Assembly: GCA_038205755.1 (NCBI GenBank)
Contig: JBBRBN010000006.1
Span: 13,468 to 77,467, forward strand
Length of the DNA stretch: 64,000 bases
Direction: 5' to 3'
Origin: JANNWF01 sp038205755
GTDB taxonomy: Bacteria; Pseudomonadota; Gammaproteobacteria; Xanthomonadales; Xanthomonadaceae
The position numbers and the translations under genes were made by a program. A model generated the notes under the pieces. The model was not told the DNA's origin. It searched no databases and worked only from the letters and a program-made list of their open reading frames with translations. Positions 27,349 to 36,563 of the stretch are shown here, piece after piece. Each line of letters opens with the position of its first letter. Position 1 is the first letter of the stretch.

Positions 27349-28365
27349 TCAGACGCCGATCTCGAACCAGCCAGCGTAGATGAACCACGCGGCGACGAGA
27401 ATCCAGACGATGGTGATGGGGATGAACACCTTCCACCCGAGCCGCATGATCTGGTCGTAGCGGTAGCGTGGGAAGGTGGCGCGGAACCACAGGAACAGGA
27501 AGGCGAAGGCAAACGCCTTGATCAGCAGCCACCAGATGCCCGGCTCGCTGAGAAAGCCCCAGCCAAGGCCCTGGAACGGGCTCAGCCAGCCGCCGAGGAA
27601 CAGGATCGGCGTCAGGACGCTGATCAGGATCATGTTGGCGTATTCGGCGAGGAAGAACAGCGCGAACGCCGCCCCGGAATACTCGACGTGGAAGCCGGCG
27701 ACGATTTCCGACTCGCCCTCGGCGACATCAAACGGCGCGCGGTTGGTCTCCGCTACGCCGGAAATGAAATAGATCACGAACAGCGGCAGCAGCGGCAGCC
27801 AGAACCACTCGAAGGGCCCGGCGTTGCCAGCCTGCGCATTGACGATTTCCGACAGGTTTAGGCTGCCGCTGGCGACCACCACGCCGACCAGCGCGAAGCC
27901 CATCGCGATCTCGTAGCTGACCACCTGTGCAGCGGAGCGCATCGCGCCGAGAAACGCGTACTTCGAGTTCGATGCCCAGCCGGCCAGCAGAATGCCGTAG
28001 ACGCCCATCGAGGTCATCGCCAGCAGATACAGCAGCCCGGCGTTGGCATTCGACAGCACCAGGCCATCGTCGAACGGCACTACCGCCCAGGCGGCGAACG
28101 CGGGCGCCAGGGTCAGCACCGGGGCCAGGCGATACAGGAACGGGCTGGCATTGGTCGGAACCACCAGCTCCTTGAACAGCATCTTGAAGACGTCGGCGAA
28201 CGGCTGCAGCAGGCCGGCACCGATGTGCATCGGCCCGTGGCGGACATGCATCCAGCCAATCACCTTGCGCTCCCACAGCGTGTAGAAGGCAACCGAGAGA
28301 ATCAGCGGGATGGTGACGGCAAGGATCTTGACCAGCGTCCAGACCAGCAGCAGCAGGGTTTCCAT
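27349..28365 (-). CDS. nuoH: NADH-quinone oxidoreductase subunit H
   Basis: 338-residue membrane subunit that forms much of the quinone chamber. The loop AEGESEIVAGFHVEYSG and the RKVIGWMHVRHGPM segment near residue 33 are the conserved quinone-site elements. Eight hydrophobic helices are visible. It begins 5 bp after nuoG and is followed by nuoI. Confidence 0.96.
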   Translation of the reverse strand: METLLLLVWTLVKILAVTIPLILSVAFYTLWERKVIGWMHVRHGPMHIGAGLLQPFADVFKMLFKELVVPTNASPFLYRLAPVLTLAPAFAAWAVVPFDDGLVLSNANAGLLYLLAMTSMGVYGILLAGWASNSKYAFLGAMRSAAQVVSYEIAMGFALVGVVVASGSLNLSEIVNAQAGNAGPFEWFWLPLLPLFVIYFISGVAETNRAPFDVAEGESEIVAGFHVEYSGAAFALFFLAEYANMILISVLTPILFLGGWLSPFQGLGWGFLSEPGIWWLLIKAFAFAFLFLWFRATFPRYRYDQIMRLGWKVFIPITIVWILVAAWFIYAGWFEIGV

Positions 28366-28370
28366 ACCGG

Positions 28371-30704
28371 TCAGACCCTCTCGATACGCAGCGCAGCGCC
28401 GGCCGGCGCCAGCGGTCCGGTGACCTCGGAGCCGCGTTCGATCCAGGCGCCGCCGCGCGGGACGCGGGTGCTGATGGTCAGCGCCAGTGTGGCGACACCG
28501 GCGCCGTCGTCAATCCGCACTACCGTGCCCTCAGCCAGTTCGGCGGCCGCGGCATCGTCCGGATGCAGGCAGATGCCGGCCGGCCGGGTCAGGCTGTGCG
28601 CCTGCAGCGGGGCCGAACGCCGCACTACCGCGTCGGAGCCGTAGATAGAGGTCGTCGCGATGCGCTGCAGCCCATCGACGGCGTCGCTGCGCGCCGACAG
28701 CCCAGCGCCGCTGGAAACATCGGTCGGCGTCAGCGACGCACGCAGCGCGGCCAGATCGTCAAACGCAAAACCCGCTAGGCCAAGCCGCTCGCCCAGCGTA
28801 CGCAGCACGCGCCAGCCGGGCTGCGCCTGGTCCGGCAGCTTGGCCGCCGCGGCGATCGCCTGATCGTGCCCGTGGGCATTGGTCAATGTCGCATCGATCT
28901 CCGGCAGCAGGCCGATCGGCAGAATGACGCTGGCCACCGCCTTCAGCGATTCCGGCGCATAGGCGGAAAACGCGACAACGCTGGACGCCGATGCCAGCGC
29001 CCGCTGGGCGGCAGTTCCGGAGGCAAAGTCGACCCCGGGTTCGATTCCGTAAATCAGATAGGAACTGCGCGGCTGCCCAAACACACCGCTGGCCGCGGAC
29101 TGACTCGGCAACACGCCGTGCCGGGCAAGTCCCACCGCGTTGGCGCCCTGCGGCAGCAGATTGACGCGTCCACCCAGGCTGCCCGCAAGATGACGCGCCA
29201 GCGCGCGCAGCCAGGACGCGTTGGGATGGCTCTGGGCCGACTCGCCGAGCACGATGACCAGCGAGCGCGACTGGCGCAGGGCACTCGCCAACGCGTCGAG
29301 CTCGGCGCTGCTGGGCGCGTCTCCCAGGGCGGCGGCAAAACCGGCCGGCGGCGTGGTGTCGGTGTGCTCTCCCACCGCGCGAACGAGTCCGAGCATGGAA
29401 TCGACCATTGCAGACGGCGTGACAACCAATGAGTGGGCAAGCTCGAAATGCAGATCGAACTGCAGCGGGTTGATCGCCGCAATCTGCGCACCGCGCTTCC
29501 AAGCCTTGCGCAGACGATGGCCGAGAATGGGCGCCTCATGACGCGGGTTGCAGCCCACCAGCAGCACGCAATCGGCCGCTTCGATCTCTTCCAGCGTGGC
29601 CTGGAACGCCTCCGCCACCGGTGCGTCTGAAAAGTCCAGCTCGTTCAACCGGTGATCGATGCTGGCCTCGCCCAGACCCTGCGCCAGACGCGCGAGCAGG
29701 GCACCCTCTTCGTTGGAGGTTGCCGGGTGCACCAGCACGCCAAGCGCGTCGCCCTTGTGCGCCTGCAGGAGTTCTCCCGCGCGGGCCAAGGCCTCGTCCC
29801 ACCCCGCCTCGCGCCAACCGTCAGCGTCTCGCAGCATCGGCGTGCCCAGCCGATCCGCGGCGCGCAGTCCGGCGTGGCTGTAGCGGTCGCGGTCGGAGAG
29901 CCAGCTTTCGTTGATGGTCTCGCAATCGCGCGGCACGCAGCGCAACACTTCGCCGCGCCGCAGGTGCAGGAACAGGTTGGAGCCCAGTGCATCGTGATAA
30001 CCGATGCTGGCCCGCGCCGTCAGCTCCCATGGGCGCGCCCGATAACGGAACGGCTTGTTGGTAAGCGCACCGACCGGACACACGTCGATGATGTTGCCCG
30101 ACAGCTCGCTGCCGATATTCTTGCCGATATAGGTGCCAATCAACAGGTTCTCACCGCGGCCCAAGCCGCCCAGCTCGAAGGTGCCGGCAATCTCGGACAC
30201 AAATCGGACACAGCGCGTGCAGTGGATGCAGCGGGTCATGTCAGTGGCGACCAGCGGCCCGATGTCCTCGTCCGCCACCACCCGCTTTCCTTCGCTGAAG
30301 CGACTGACCGAGCGGCCATAACCCATCGCCACATCCTGCAGCTCGCACTCGCCGCCCTGGTCGCAAATCGGGCAGTCTAGCGGGTGATTGATTAGCAGAA
30401 ACTCCATCACGTTGCGCTGCGAATCCAGCGCCCGTTTGGACTGGGTGTAGACCTTCATGCCCTCCATCACCGGCGTGGCGCAGGCCGGCATTGGCTTGGG
30501 CGCCTTCTCGACATCCACCAGGCACATGCGGCAATTGGCCGCGATCGACAGCTTGTCGTGATAGCAGAAACGCGGAATCGACACACCGGCGCGATCCGCC
30601 GCGTGGATGATCATTGAGCCCTTCGGCGCGTGCAGCGGCTTGCCGTCGATCTCGATATTGACGTAGCCGACCGGAGCCGCCGGCGCCACGGGCTGGCTGC
30701 TCAT
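28371..30704 (-). CDS. nuoG: NADH-quinone oxidoreductase subunit G
   Basis: 777-residue peripheral-arm subunit. The N-terminal domain carries a 2Fe-2S site (CYHDKLSIAANCRMCLVDV), the HPLDCPICDQGGECELQD segment for N5/N4 and TRCIHCTRCVRF for a 4Fe-4S cluster, all within the first 170 residues. The remaining 600 residues form a degenerate molybdopterin-oxidoreductase-like domain. The gap to nuoF (163 bp) holds heptamer repeats, unusual inside this operon. Confidence 0.95.
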   Translation of the reverse strand: MSSQPVAPAAPVGYVNIEIDGKPLHAPKGSMIIHAADRAGVSIPRFCYHDKLSIAANCRMCLVDVEKAPKPMPACATPVMEGMKVYTQSKRALDSQRNVMEFLLINHPLDCPICDQGGECELQDVAMGYGRSVSRFSEGKRVVADEDIGPLVATDMTRCIHCTRCVRFVSEIAGTFELGGLGRGENLLIGTYIGKNIGSELSGNIIDVCPVGALTNKPFRYRARPWELTARASIGYHDALGSNLFLHLRRGEVLRCVPRDCETINESWLSDRDRYSHAGLRAADRLGTPMLRDADGWREAGWDEALARAGELLQAHKGDALGVLVHPATSNEEGALLARLAQGLGEASIDHRLNELDFSDAPVAEAFQATLEEIEAADCVLLVGCNPRHEAPILGHRLRKAWKRGAQIAAINPLQFDLHFELAHSLVVTPSAMVDSMLGLVRAVGEHTDTTPPAGFAAALGDAPSSAELDALASALRQSRSLVIVLGESAQSHPNASWLRALARHLAGSLGGRVNLLPQGANAVGLARHGVLPSQSAASGVFGQPRSSYLIYGIEPGVDFASGTAAQRALASASSVVAFSAYAPESLKAVASVILPIGLLPEIDATLTNAHGHDQAIAAAAKLPDQAQPGWRVLRTLGERLGLAGFAFDDLAALRASLTPTDVSSGAGLSARSDAVDGLQRIATTSIYGSDAVVRRSAPLQAHSLTRPAGICLHPDDAAAAELAEGTVVRIDDGAGVATLALTISTRVPRGGAWIERGSEVTGPLAPAGAALRIERV

Positions 30705-30726
30705 CGGCGGATCTCCACCCAGCGGG

Positions 30727-30862
30727 CCTCGGGACTCGGGTCTCGGGACTTGTAAAAGCCTGGCATCCGGAGTTCTCGCAAGCGCCCGCCGATGTTGCAG
30801 CGACGAACAGTGACCGCGACGCGGCTATGCCGAGTCCCGAGTCCCGACTCCCGAGTCCCGAC
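30727..30862. repeat. inverted GGGACTC/GAGTCCC heptamer arrays between nuoF and nuoG
   Basis: CCTCGGGACTCGGGTCTCGG (30727-30746 and onward) and, 80 bp away, CGAGTCCCGAGTCCCGACTC and one more unit (30831-30862) are arrays of the same 7-bp unit in opposite orientation, so they can pair into a long hairpin in the nuo mRNA. Related arrays lie between nuoD and nuoE and at 39721-39839. Confidence 0.75.
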
Positions 30863-30867
30863 AAGGC

Positions 30868-32214
30868 TCATGCCGCCTCCCTCACCGCACCCGCCGCCTG
30901 ATCATCGACCAGGAAGCGCTTGTTCTTGATGGCGTATTCGAACTCATGCCAGTAATGCCGCAGGAAGCCCTGCACCGGCCAGGCCGCCGCCTCGCCGAAC
31001 GCACAGATGGTGTGCCCCTCGATCTGTCCGGCCGCTGCCTTCAACAGCGGCAGGTCATCCAGTGTCGCCGTGTGGTCAACCATCCTGCTCAGAACGCGGT
31101 ACATCCAACCGGTGCCCTCTCGGCACGGCGTGCACTGGCCGCAGCTCTCGGCATAGTAGAACTGCGAAATACGACGACATGCGCGGACCATGCAGGTGCT
31201 GTCATCCATCACGATCACCGCACCGGAGCCAAGCCCGGATCCGGCCTTCTGCAATGCGTCGTAGTCCATGGTCAGTCCGAGCATGGTCTCGCCCGGCAGC
31301 ACCGGCATCGAGGAGCCACCCGGAATGACCGCCTTGAGCGTGCGACCCGGCCGCATCCCGCCGGCCATCTCCAGCAGGTCCTTGAACGGCGTCCCGAGGC
31401 GAACTTCGAAGTTACCCGGCCTGGCGACGTGTCCGGAGACGCTGAACACCTTCGGACCGCCGTTGTTCGGCTTGCCCAGATTGAGGAACCACTCCGAGCC
31501 GTTGCGGATGATCGCCGGCACCGACGCGAAGGTCTCGGTGTTGTTGATCGTGGTCGGCCGACCGTACAGCCCGAAGTTGGCCGGAAACGGCGGCTTGTAG
31601 CGCGGCTGGCCCTTCTTGCCCTCCAGCGACTCCATCATCGCGGTTTCTTCGCCACAGATGTAGGCCCCGGCGCCAAGCGCGCTATGGATGTCAACATCCA
31701 CACCGCTGCCAAGAATGTTCCTGCCCAACCAGCCGTGGGCGTAAGCGTCCTGCAGCGCCTGCTCGAAGTGCTCAAACGGCTCGTGATGGAATTCGCCGCG
31801 CAGGTAGTTGTAGCCGACCGTCGATCCCATCGCATAGCAGGCAATGGCCATGCCCTCGATGACCGCGTGCGGGTTATAGCGCAGGATATCGCGGTCTTTG
31901 CAGGTACCGGGCTCGGACTCGTCGGAGTTGCACAGGACATACTTCTGTCCTGGCGCAGTGCGCGGCATGAAGCTCCACTTGAGGCCGGCCGGAAAACCGG
32001 CACCTCCGCGTCCACGCAGCGCCGACCCCTTGACCGTGTTGATGACATCTTCCGGCGGAATCTTGTCGGTGAGGATCTTGCGCCAAGCCTGGTAGCCGGC
32101 CGCCTTGAGGTAGCTGTCGTAGGTCCACGGCCGCTCGAAGTGCAGCGTGGTGTAGACCACGTTGTGCTCCTGGGGCACCGGCCCGACCGGGCCACGCGTT
32201 TCGTGATGCGCCAT
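30868..32214 (-). CDS. nuoF: NADH-quinone oxidoreductase subunit F (NADH/FMN site)
   Basis: 448-residue subunit that oxidises NADH. The glycine-rich NADH/FMN segment is LRGRGGAGFPAGLKWSF near residue 67. The SCGQCTPCREGTGWMY segment near 355 plus a later cysteine (GHTICAFG) bind the N3 4Fe-4S cluster. The start MAHHETRGPVGP is normal for the group. It lies 73 bp after nuoE. Confidence 0.96.
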   Translation of the reverse strand: MAHHETRGPVGPVPQEHNVVYTTLHFERPWTYDSYLKAAGYQAWRKILTDKIPPEDVINTVKGSALRGRGGAGFPAGLKWSFMPRTAPGQKYVLCNSDESEPGTCKDRDILRYNPHAVIEGMAIACYAMGSTVGYNYLRGEFHHEPFEHFEQALQDAYAHGWLGRNILGSGVDVDIHSALGAGAYICGEETAMMESLEGKKGQPRYKPPFPANFGLYGRPTTINNTETFASVPAIIRNGSEWFLNLGKPNNGGPKVFSVSGHVARPGNFEVRLGTPFKDLLEMAGGMRPGRTLKAVIPGGSSMPVLPGETMLGLTMDYDALQKAGSGLGSGAVIVMDDSTCMVRACRRISQFYYAESCGQCTPCREGTGWMYRVLSRMVDHTATLDDLPLLKAAAGQIEGHTICAFGEAAAWPVQGFLRHYWHEFEYAIKNKRFLVDDQAAGAVREAA

Positions 32215-32287
32215 GAATCAGTCCTTGTCCACGTGCGTTTGCGCCGATCCGGCCATTCCGGACAGCGCACATCCCTTGTCTACCGCA

Positions 32288-32815
32288 TCAGTCGAGCGCA
32301 TCAAGAATCGCGTCCATCTTCGCGGCGTCCAAATTTTCGTGATAGTGGCCGTCAACCACCATCATCGGGGCACCACAGCAGGCCGCCAGACACTCCTCTT
32401 CCCGCTTGAGGTAGATCCGGCCATCGGCGGTGCTCTCGCCCAGCCCGACGCCATAGCGCTTCTCGCAGTGCCGAACCAGATCCTCAGCACCGTTTAACCA
32501 GCAGGAAATGTTGGTGCAGATCGCGACGTTGTGTCGCCCGACCGGCGAAAGTTCGAACATCGAGTAGAACGTGGCAACCTCATAGGCCCAAACCGCCGGC
32601 AGACCGAGGTACTTGGCCACCGCGGCAATCAGCGCATCGGTGAGATGGCCGCCGTTCTGCTGCTGTGCGGCAAACAGCGCCTGGATCAGCGCCGAGCGCT
32701 TGCGGTCGGGCGGAAACTTGCCCAGCCAGTGATCAATATGGGTGCGGGTTGCATCGCTCAGCGCCAGCGCCGGATCGATGTCCTTGACCGCTTCGAAGTT
32801 GCCGGTGGCTTTCAT
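32288..32815 (-). CDS. nuoE: NADH-quinone oxidoreductase subunit E (2Fe-2S)
   Basis: 175-residue thioredoxin-like subunit. The N1a 2Fe-2S ligands are CTNISC and EECLAACCGAPM. The start ATG at 32815 begins MKATGNFEAVKDIDP. No good Shine-Dalgarno is seen, and the 181 bp back to nuoD is filled by heptamer repeats, so initiation may depend on coupling or on that leader structure. Confidence 0.94.
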   Translation of the reverse strand: MKATGNFEAVKDIDPALALSDATRTHIDHWLGKFPPDRKRSALIQALFAAQQQNGGHLTDALIAAVAKYLGLPAVWAYEVATFYSMFELSPVGRHNVAICTNISCWLNGAEDLVRHCEKRYGVGLGESTADGRIYLKREEECLAACCGAPMMVVDGHYHENLDAAKMDAILDALD

Positions 32816-32827
32816 GAGTAGTGCGGC

Positions 32828-32996
32828 CGGGATTCGGGACAAAGGAGCCGGGAGCCGGGATTCGGGACTCGGGACTCGGCCGATAGCAGCGGAGCGGGCG
32901 CCGGGTCTCGCGAAACACAGCGATGCGCTGCGAGCGGAAAAATCACGCTGATCGCGACTCTTTCGAGTCCCGCGTCCCGCGTCCCGGGTCCCGGCC
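32828..32996. repeat. inverted heptamer arrays between nuoD and nuoE
   Basis: GGGATTCGGGACTCGGGACT-type units at 32828-32882 and CGAGTCCCGCGTCCCGCGTC-type units at 32964-32996 face each other around an 80-bp centre. The centre shares short stretches (ATAGC, GCGG) with the inverted centre of the nuoF-nuoG repeat, suggesting two diverged copies of one element inserted in opposite orientation. Confidence 0.7.
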
Positions 32997-34250
32997 TCAT
33001 CGATCAATCTCCCCAAACACCACGTCATACGTACCAATCATTGCCACCACGTCCGGCAGCATGTGGCCGCGCACCACCGTGTCCATCGACGAAAGATGGG
33101 CGAATCCAGGCGCCCGCAGCTTCAGCCGGAACGGCTTGTTGGCGCCGTCGGAAATCAGATAGGCGGCGAACTCACCCTTGGGCGCCTCGACCGCGGCGTA
33201 GGCCTCGCCGACCGGCACGCAGTAGCCTTCGGTGAACAGCTTGAAGTGGTGGATCAGCGCTTCCATGTCGTCCTTCATCTCCTCGCGGGAGGGCGGGACG
33301 ACCTTGAAGTTCTTCGGCATCACCGGGCCCGGATTGGCGCGCAGCCAATCGATGCACTGCTTGACGATACGGGTGGACTGCCGCATCTCTTCGACGCGAA
33401 CCAGGTAGCGGTCGTAGCAGTCGCCGTTGACGCCGATCGGAATGTCGAAGTCGACCTCGGCGTACTTTGCGTAGGGCTGCTTCTTGCGCAGGTCCCAGGC
33501 CACGCCGGAACCGCGCAGCATGGGGCCACTCATGCCCCAGGCCTGCGCCAGTTCGGGCGAAATGACGCCAATTCCGACCGTGCGCTGCTTCCAGATCCGG
33601 TTGTCGGTGAGCAGGGTTTCGTACTCGTCGACGCGGGCCGGGAAGTCGCGGCAGAATGAATCGAGAAAATCCAGCATTGAGCCGTCACGGTCACGATTCA
33701 GGCGCTTGAGGTCCGCGCCCTTGTGCCACGGCGACTCTTGGTACTTCGGCATCCGATCCGGCAGGTCGCGGTAGACGCCACCTGGTCGGTAGTAGGTCGC
33801 GTGCAGGCGCGCGCCGGAGACGGCTTCATAGCAGTCCATCAGCTCTTCGCGCTCGCGGAACGCATACAGGAACAGCGCCATGGCGCCGAGGTCCAGACCG
33901 TTCGAGCCGAGCCACATCAAGTGGTTGAGGATGCGAGTGACCTCGTCAAACAGCGTGCGGATCCACTGCGCACGCTCCGGCACCTCAAGCCCCAGCAACT
34001 GTTCGATGGCGCGCACGTAGGCGTGCTCATTGCACATCATCGAAACGTAGTCCAAGCGGTCCATGTAGCCGATCGACTGGTTGTAGGGCTTGGACTCGGC
34101 GAGCTTCTCGGTGCCGCGATGGAGCAGACCGATGTGCGGGTCGGCGCGCAGAACTACTTCGCCCTCCATCTCCAGCACCAGGCGCAGAACGCCGTGGGCG
34201 GCGGGATGCTGCGGGCCAAAATTGAGCGTGTAGCTACGGATCTCGGCCAT
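32997..34250 (-). CDS. nuoD: NADH-quinone oxidoreductase subunit D
   Basis: 417-residue subunit related to the large subunit of NiFe hydrogenases, lining the quinone site. LNFGPQHPAAHGVLRLVLEM, HIGLLHRGTEKL, YRPGGVYRDLP and the C-terminal MIGTYDVVFGEIDR are the usual landmarks. The start at 34250 overlaps the nuoC stop by one base (TGATG), so translation is coupled. The fused NuoCD of enterobacteria is absent; the genes are separate as in Lysobacterales. Confidence 0.96.
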   Translation of the reverse strand: MAEIRSYTLNFGPQHPAAHGVLRLVLEMEGEVVLRADPHIGLLHRGTEKLAESKPYNQSIGYMDRLDYVSMMCNEHAYVRAIEQLLGLEVPERAQWIRTLFDEVTRILNHLMWLGSNGLDLGAMALFLYAFREREELMDCYEAVSGARLHATYYRPGGVYRDLPDRMPKYQESPWHKGADLKRLNRDRDGSMLDFLDSFCRDFPARVDEYETLLTDNRIWKQRTVGIGVISPELAQAWGMSGPMLRGSGVAWDLRKKQPYAKYAEVDFDIPIGVNGDCYDRYLVRVEEMRQSTRIVKQCIDWLRANPGPVMPKNFKVVPPSREEMKDDMEALIHHFKLFTEGYCVPVGEAYAAVEAPKGEFAAYLISDGANKPFRLKLRAPGFAHLSSMDTVVRGHMLPDVVAMIGTYDVVFGEIDR

Positions 34251-34966
34251 CAGCTGCGTTCCTGCTCGGAGCGGGCCTGGGCGTAGCGGGAATCGTCGCG
34301 CACCACCCGCGGCACCAGCACGCGCGGCTCGATGCTGACCGGCTCGTAGACCACCCGCCCCTTCTCGACGTCGTATCGGACCTCGACGTTGCCAATCAGG
34401 GGGAAATCCTTGCGGAACGGATGACCGACAAATCCATAGTCGGTGAGCAGGCGACGCAAATCCGGATGACCCTCGAAAACGATACCAAACAGGTCGAACG
34501 CTTCGCGCTCGAACCAGTTCACGCCAGGCCACACCTCGCACAACGACGCGATGATCGGCAGGTTGTCGTCGGCACAAAACGTGCGGACCCGCAGACGTCG
34601 ATTGAAGCGGATGGACAGCAGATGGATGACTACCGCGAAGCGCCGCTCCTGCCTGCCGGGGTGCGGACGATGCGCCCAGTCGAAGCGCCCGGATCCCTCA
34701 CCCTCGACGCCGCGCGAAAAGCCCTCTGACGAGATGTTCGTGGTGTCCCATTCGACGTCGCCGAAGCTCAGATAATCCACTCCGCTCAGGTCCATGCAGG
34801 ACGTGAAGCTGAACTCGGGATCGTCGCGCAGGATTCGAGCCACTTCGATCCAGTGCTCTGGCCTCACTTCTGCGGTCAGCTCTCCGTGGGCGTCGACCAA
34901 CGCAACCAGCTTGGAGTCAAGGCGGGCGCGCAGGCGCTCGGGAAACGTTTGGGCGTGCTCAGCCAT
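34250..34966 (-). CDS. nuoC: NADH-quinone oxidoreductase subunit C
   Basis: 238-residue peripheral subunit. FSFTSCMDLSGVDYL and WFEREAFDLFGIVFEGHPDL with LLTDYGF are the 30-kDa subunit signature. A C-terminal extension of about 40 residues after the signature reaches the nuoD start. It lies 18 bp after nuoB. Confidence 0.95.
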   Translation of the reverse strand: MAEHAQTFPERLRARLDSKLVALVDAHGELTAEVRPEHWIEVARILRDDPEFSFTSCMDLSGVDYLSFGDVEWDTTNISSEGFSRGVEGEGSGRFDWAHRPHPGRQERRFAVVIHLLSIRFNRRLRVRTFCADDNLPIIASLCEVWPGVNWFEREAFDLFGIVFEGHPDLRRLLTDYGFVGHPFRKDFPLIGNVEVRYDVEKGRVVYEPVSIEPRVLVPRVVRDDSRYAQARSEQERS

Positions 34967-34984
34967 GGATAGTCGATACCGTGC

Positions 34985-35527
34985 TCAGCGGGCGATGGTG
35001 TTGGTTCGGCGGATCTTCTTCTGCAGCTGCAGGATGCCGTGAATCAGCGCCTCGGCGGTCGGCGGGCAGCCCGGCACGTAGATATCGACCGGCACCACAC
35101 GGTCACAGCCGCGAACAACGGCGTAAGAATAGTGATAGTAGCCGCCGCCATTGGCGCAGCTGCCCATCGAGATTACCCATTTGGGATCGGGCATCTGGTC
35201 GTAGACCTTGCGCAGCGCCGGCGCCATCTTGTTGACCAAGGTGCCGGCGACAATCATGACATCGGATTGCCGAGGGCTGGGGCGGAAGACCACACCATAG
35301 CGGTCAAGATCGAGCCGCGACGAACCGGCGTGCATCATCTCCACCGCACAGCAGGCGAGCCCGAAGGTCATCGGCCACATGGAGCCGGTGCGAGCCCAAT
35401 TGACCAGCGTGTCGACTGACGTGGTGACAAATCCGCGCTCGAGCAGCGGATTGTCCGCGTTCGGCCGCAGGATATCGTCGACGCGGTCGACCGGGTCCGG
35501 GTTATGGAAAAAGTTCGAGATGGCCAT
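34985..35527 (-). CDS. nuoB: NADH-quinone oxidoreductase subunit B (N2 cluster)
   Basis: 180-residue subunit carrying the N2 4Fe-4S cluster next to quinone. The tandem cysteines are in TFGLACCAVEMM, and the other ligands are in MGSCANGGG and VPGCPPTAEAL. It starts 3 bp after nuoA. Confidence 0.96.
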   Translation of the reverse strand: MAISNFFHNPDPVDRVDDILRPNADNPLLERGFVTTSVDTLVNWARTGSMWPMTFGLACCAVEMMHAGSSRLDLDRYGVVFRPSPRQSDVMIVAGTLVNKMAPALRKVYDQMPDPKWVISMGSCANGGGYYHYSYAVVRGCDRVVPVDIYVPGCPPTAEALIHGILQLQKKIRRTNTIAR

Positions 35528-35530
35528 GGC

Positions 35531-35887
35531 TCATTCCCAATCCAGCGCGCCCTTCTTCCATTCATACACAAAGCCGATGACCAGAATGCCAAGGAACATC
35601 GCCATCGCCAGCAGCGCACTCATGCCGATCTCCTTGAAGACCACCGCCCAGGGAAACAGGAAGGCGATCTCAAGGTCGAAAATGATGAACAGGATCGCCA
35701 CCAGGTAGTAGCGGACGTCGAACTTCATTCGGGCGTCTTCGAACGCCTCGAATCCGCACTCGTAGGGCGAAAGCTTCTCGGCGTCAGGCCGACGCGGGCC
35801 GAGGGCCCAGCCGACCAGCAGAAGTACAACCCCGATTGCCGCAGCGACGACGAGAAACAGGAGCGCTGGTAAGTATTCCGCCAACAC
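35531..35887 (-). CDS. nuoA: NADH-quinone oxidoreductase subunit A
   Basis: 118-residue three-helix subunit, first gene of the operon. PYECGFEAFEDARMKFDVRY and ILFIIFDLEIAFLFPWAV are the conserved loop and helix 2. The start was set to GTG at 35887 because GGAGGA lies eight bases upstream; a TTG follows immediately at 35884. The frame is open to 35956, but that part is the tRNA spacer. Confidence 0.93.
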   Translation of the reverse strand: MLAEYLPALLFLVVAAAIGVVLLLVGWALGPRRPDAEKLSPYECGFEAFEDARMKFDVRYYLVAILFIIFDLEIAFLFPWAVVFKEIGMSALLAMAMFLGILVIGFVYEWKKGALDWE

Positions 35888-35957
35888 GTTTCCATTCCTC
35901 CGCGCCCGTCGCGGCGCATGCTCGCCTGCCTGGAGATACAGGCAGGCCTTACACATT

Positions 35958-36042
35958 TGGTGCCCAGAGCGGGACTCGAACCCGCACAGCTTGCGCCACT
36001 ACCCCCTCAAGATAGCGTGTCTACCAATTCCACCACCTGGGC
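35958..36042 (-). tRNA. tRNA-Leu (anticodon GAG)
   Basis: The 85-nt gene reads from GCCCAGGTGGTGGAATTGGT to a 3' end with encoded CCA. The acceptor stem pairs GCCCAGG with TCTGGGC, the anticodon loop is CTTGAGG, a class II variable arm is present, and the T arm is GCGGGTTCGAGTCCCGC. It lies between secG and nuoA in the order seen in Xanthomonas relatives. Confidence 0.96.
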
Positions 36043-36113
36043 AAGGGAACCGCAGCGTGCAAACTGGCTGCGGCAGAACTGCAATTGTAACAGGGCAGTT
36101 GCATGCCCGGCGA

Positions 36114-36554
36114 TCATCCCCTCGGCGGAACCTCCGGCTCCACCGATTCGACCGCGGGCTCCGCAGTCGGCATCGCGCTCGGCGCAGCCGACTCTGTCGG
36201 CGGCGTTGACGGCACCTCTGAACCTGCTGGCGGCGCCACCGACTCAGCGGCAGGCACTTCGGACGGAGCAGCCAGTCCGCCCATCACGCCGAGGTCATCG
36301 GACGATGGACCGGCGTTCGACATGCGGCTGGCGTACATCGCCATACCGAGGCTCAGCACAAAGAACAGCGTCGCCAGTACGGCGGTCGATTTGGAAAGAA
36401 AATTGGCCGATCCGCGGGCGCCAAATACCGTGGCGGAAGCACCGCCACCGAATCCGGAACCAGCGGCTGCACCCGCGCCGCGCTGGAGCAGAATGAGTAC
36501 GATCATCGCGATTGCGATCAGGACGTGGAGAACATTTGCAATTGTCAGGAACAT
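36114..36554 (-). CDS. secG: protein translocase subunit SecG
   Basis: 146-residue accessory subunit of the SecYEG translocon. Two hydrophobic helices (about 3-23 and 53-75) flank the conserved ILLQRGAGAAAGSGFGGG loop. The C-terminal 65 residues are an Ala/Pro/Glu/Ser-rich tail, longer than in E. coli (110 residues total there). It follows tpiA by 9 bp and precedes the tRNA. Confidence 0.93.
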   Translation of the reverse strand: MFLTIANVLHVLIAIAMIVLILLQRGAGAAAGSGFGGGASATVFGARGSANFLSKSTAVLATLFFVLSLGMAMYASRMSNAGPSSDDLGVMGGLAAPSEVPAAESVAPPAGSEVPSTPPTESAAPSAMPTAEPAVESVEPEVPPRG

Positions 36555-36563
36555 GGCATCAGC

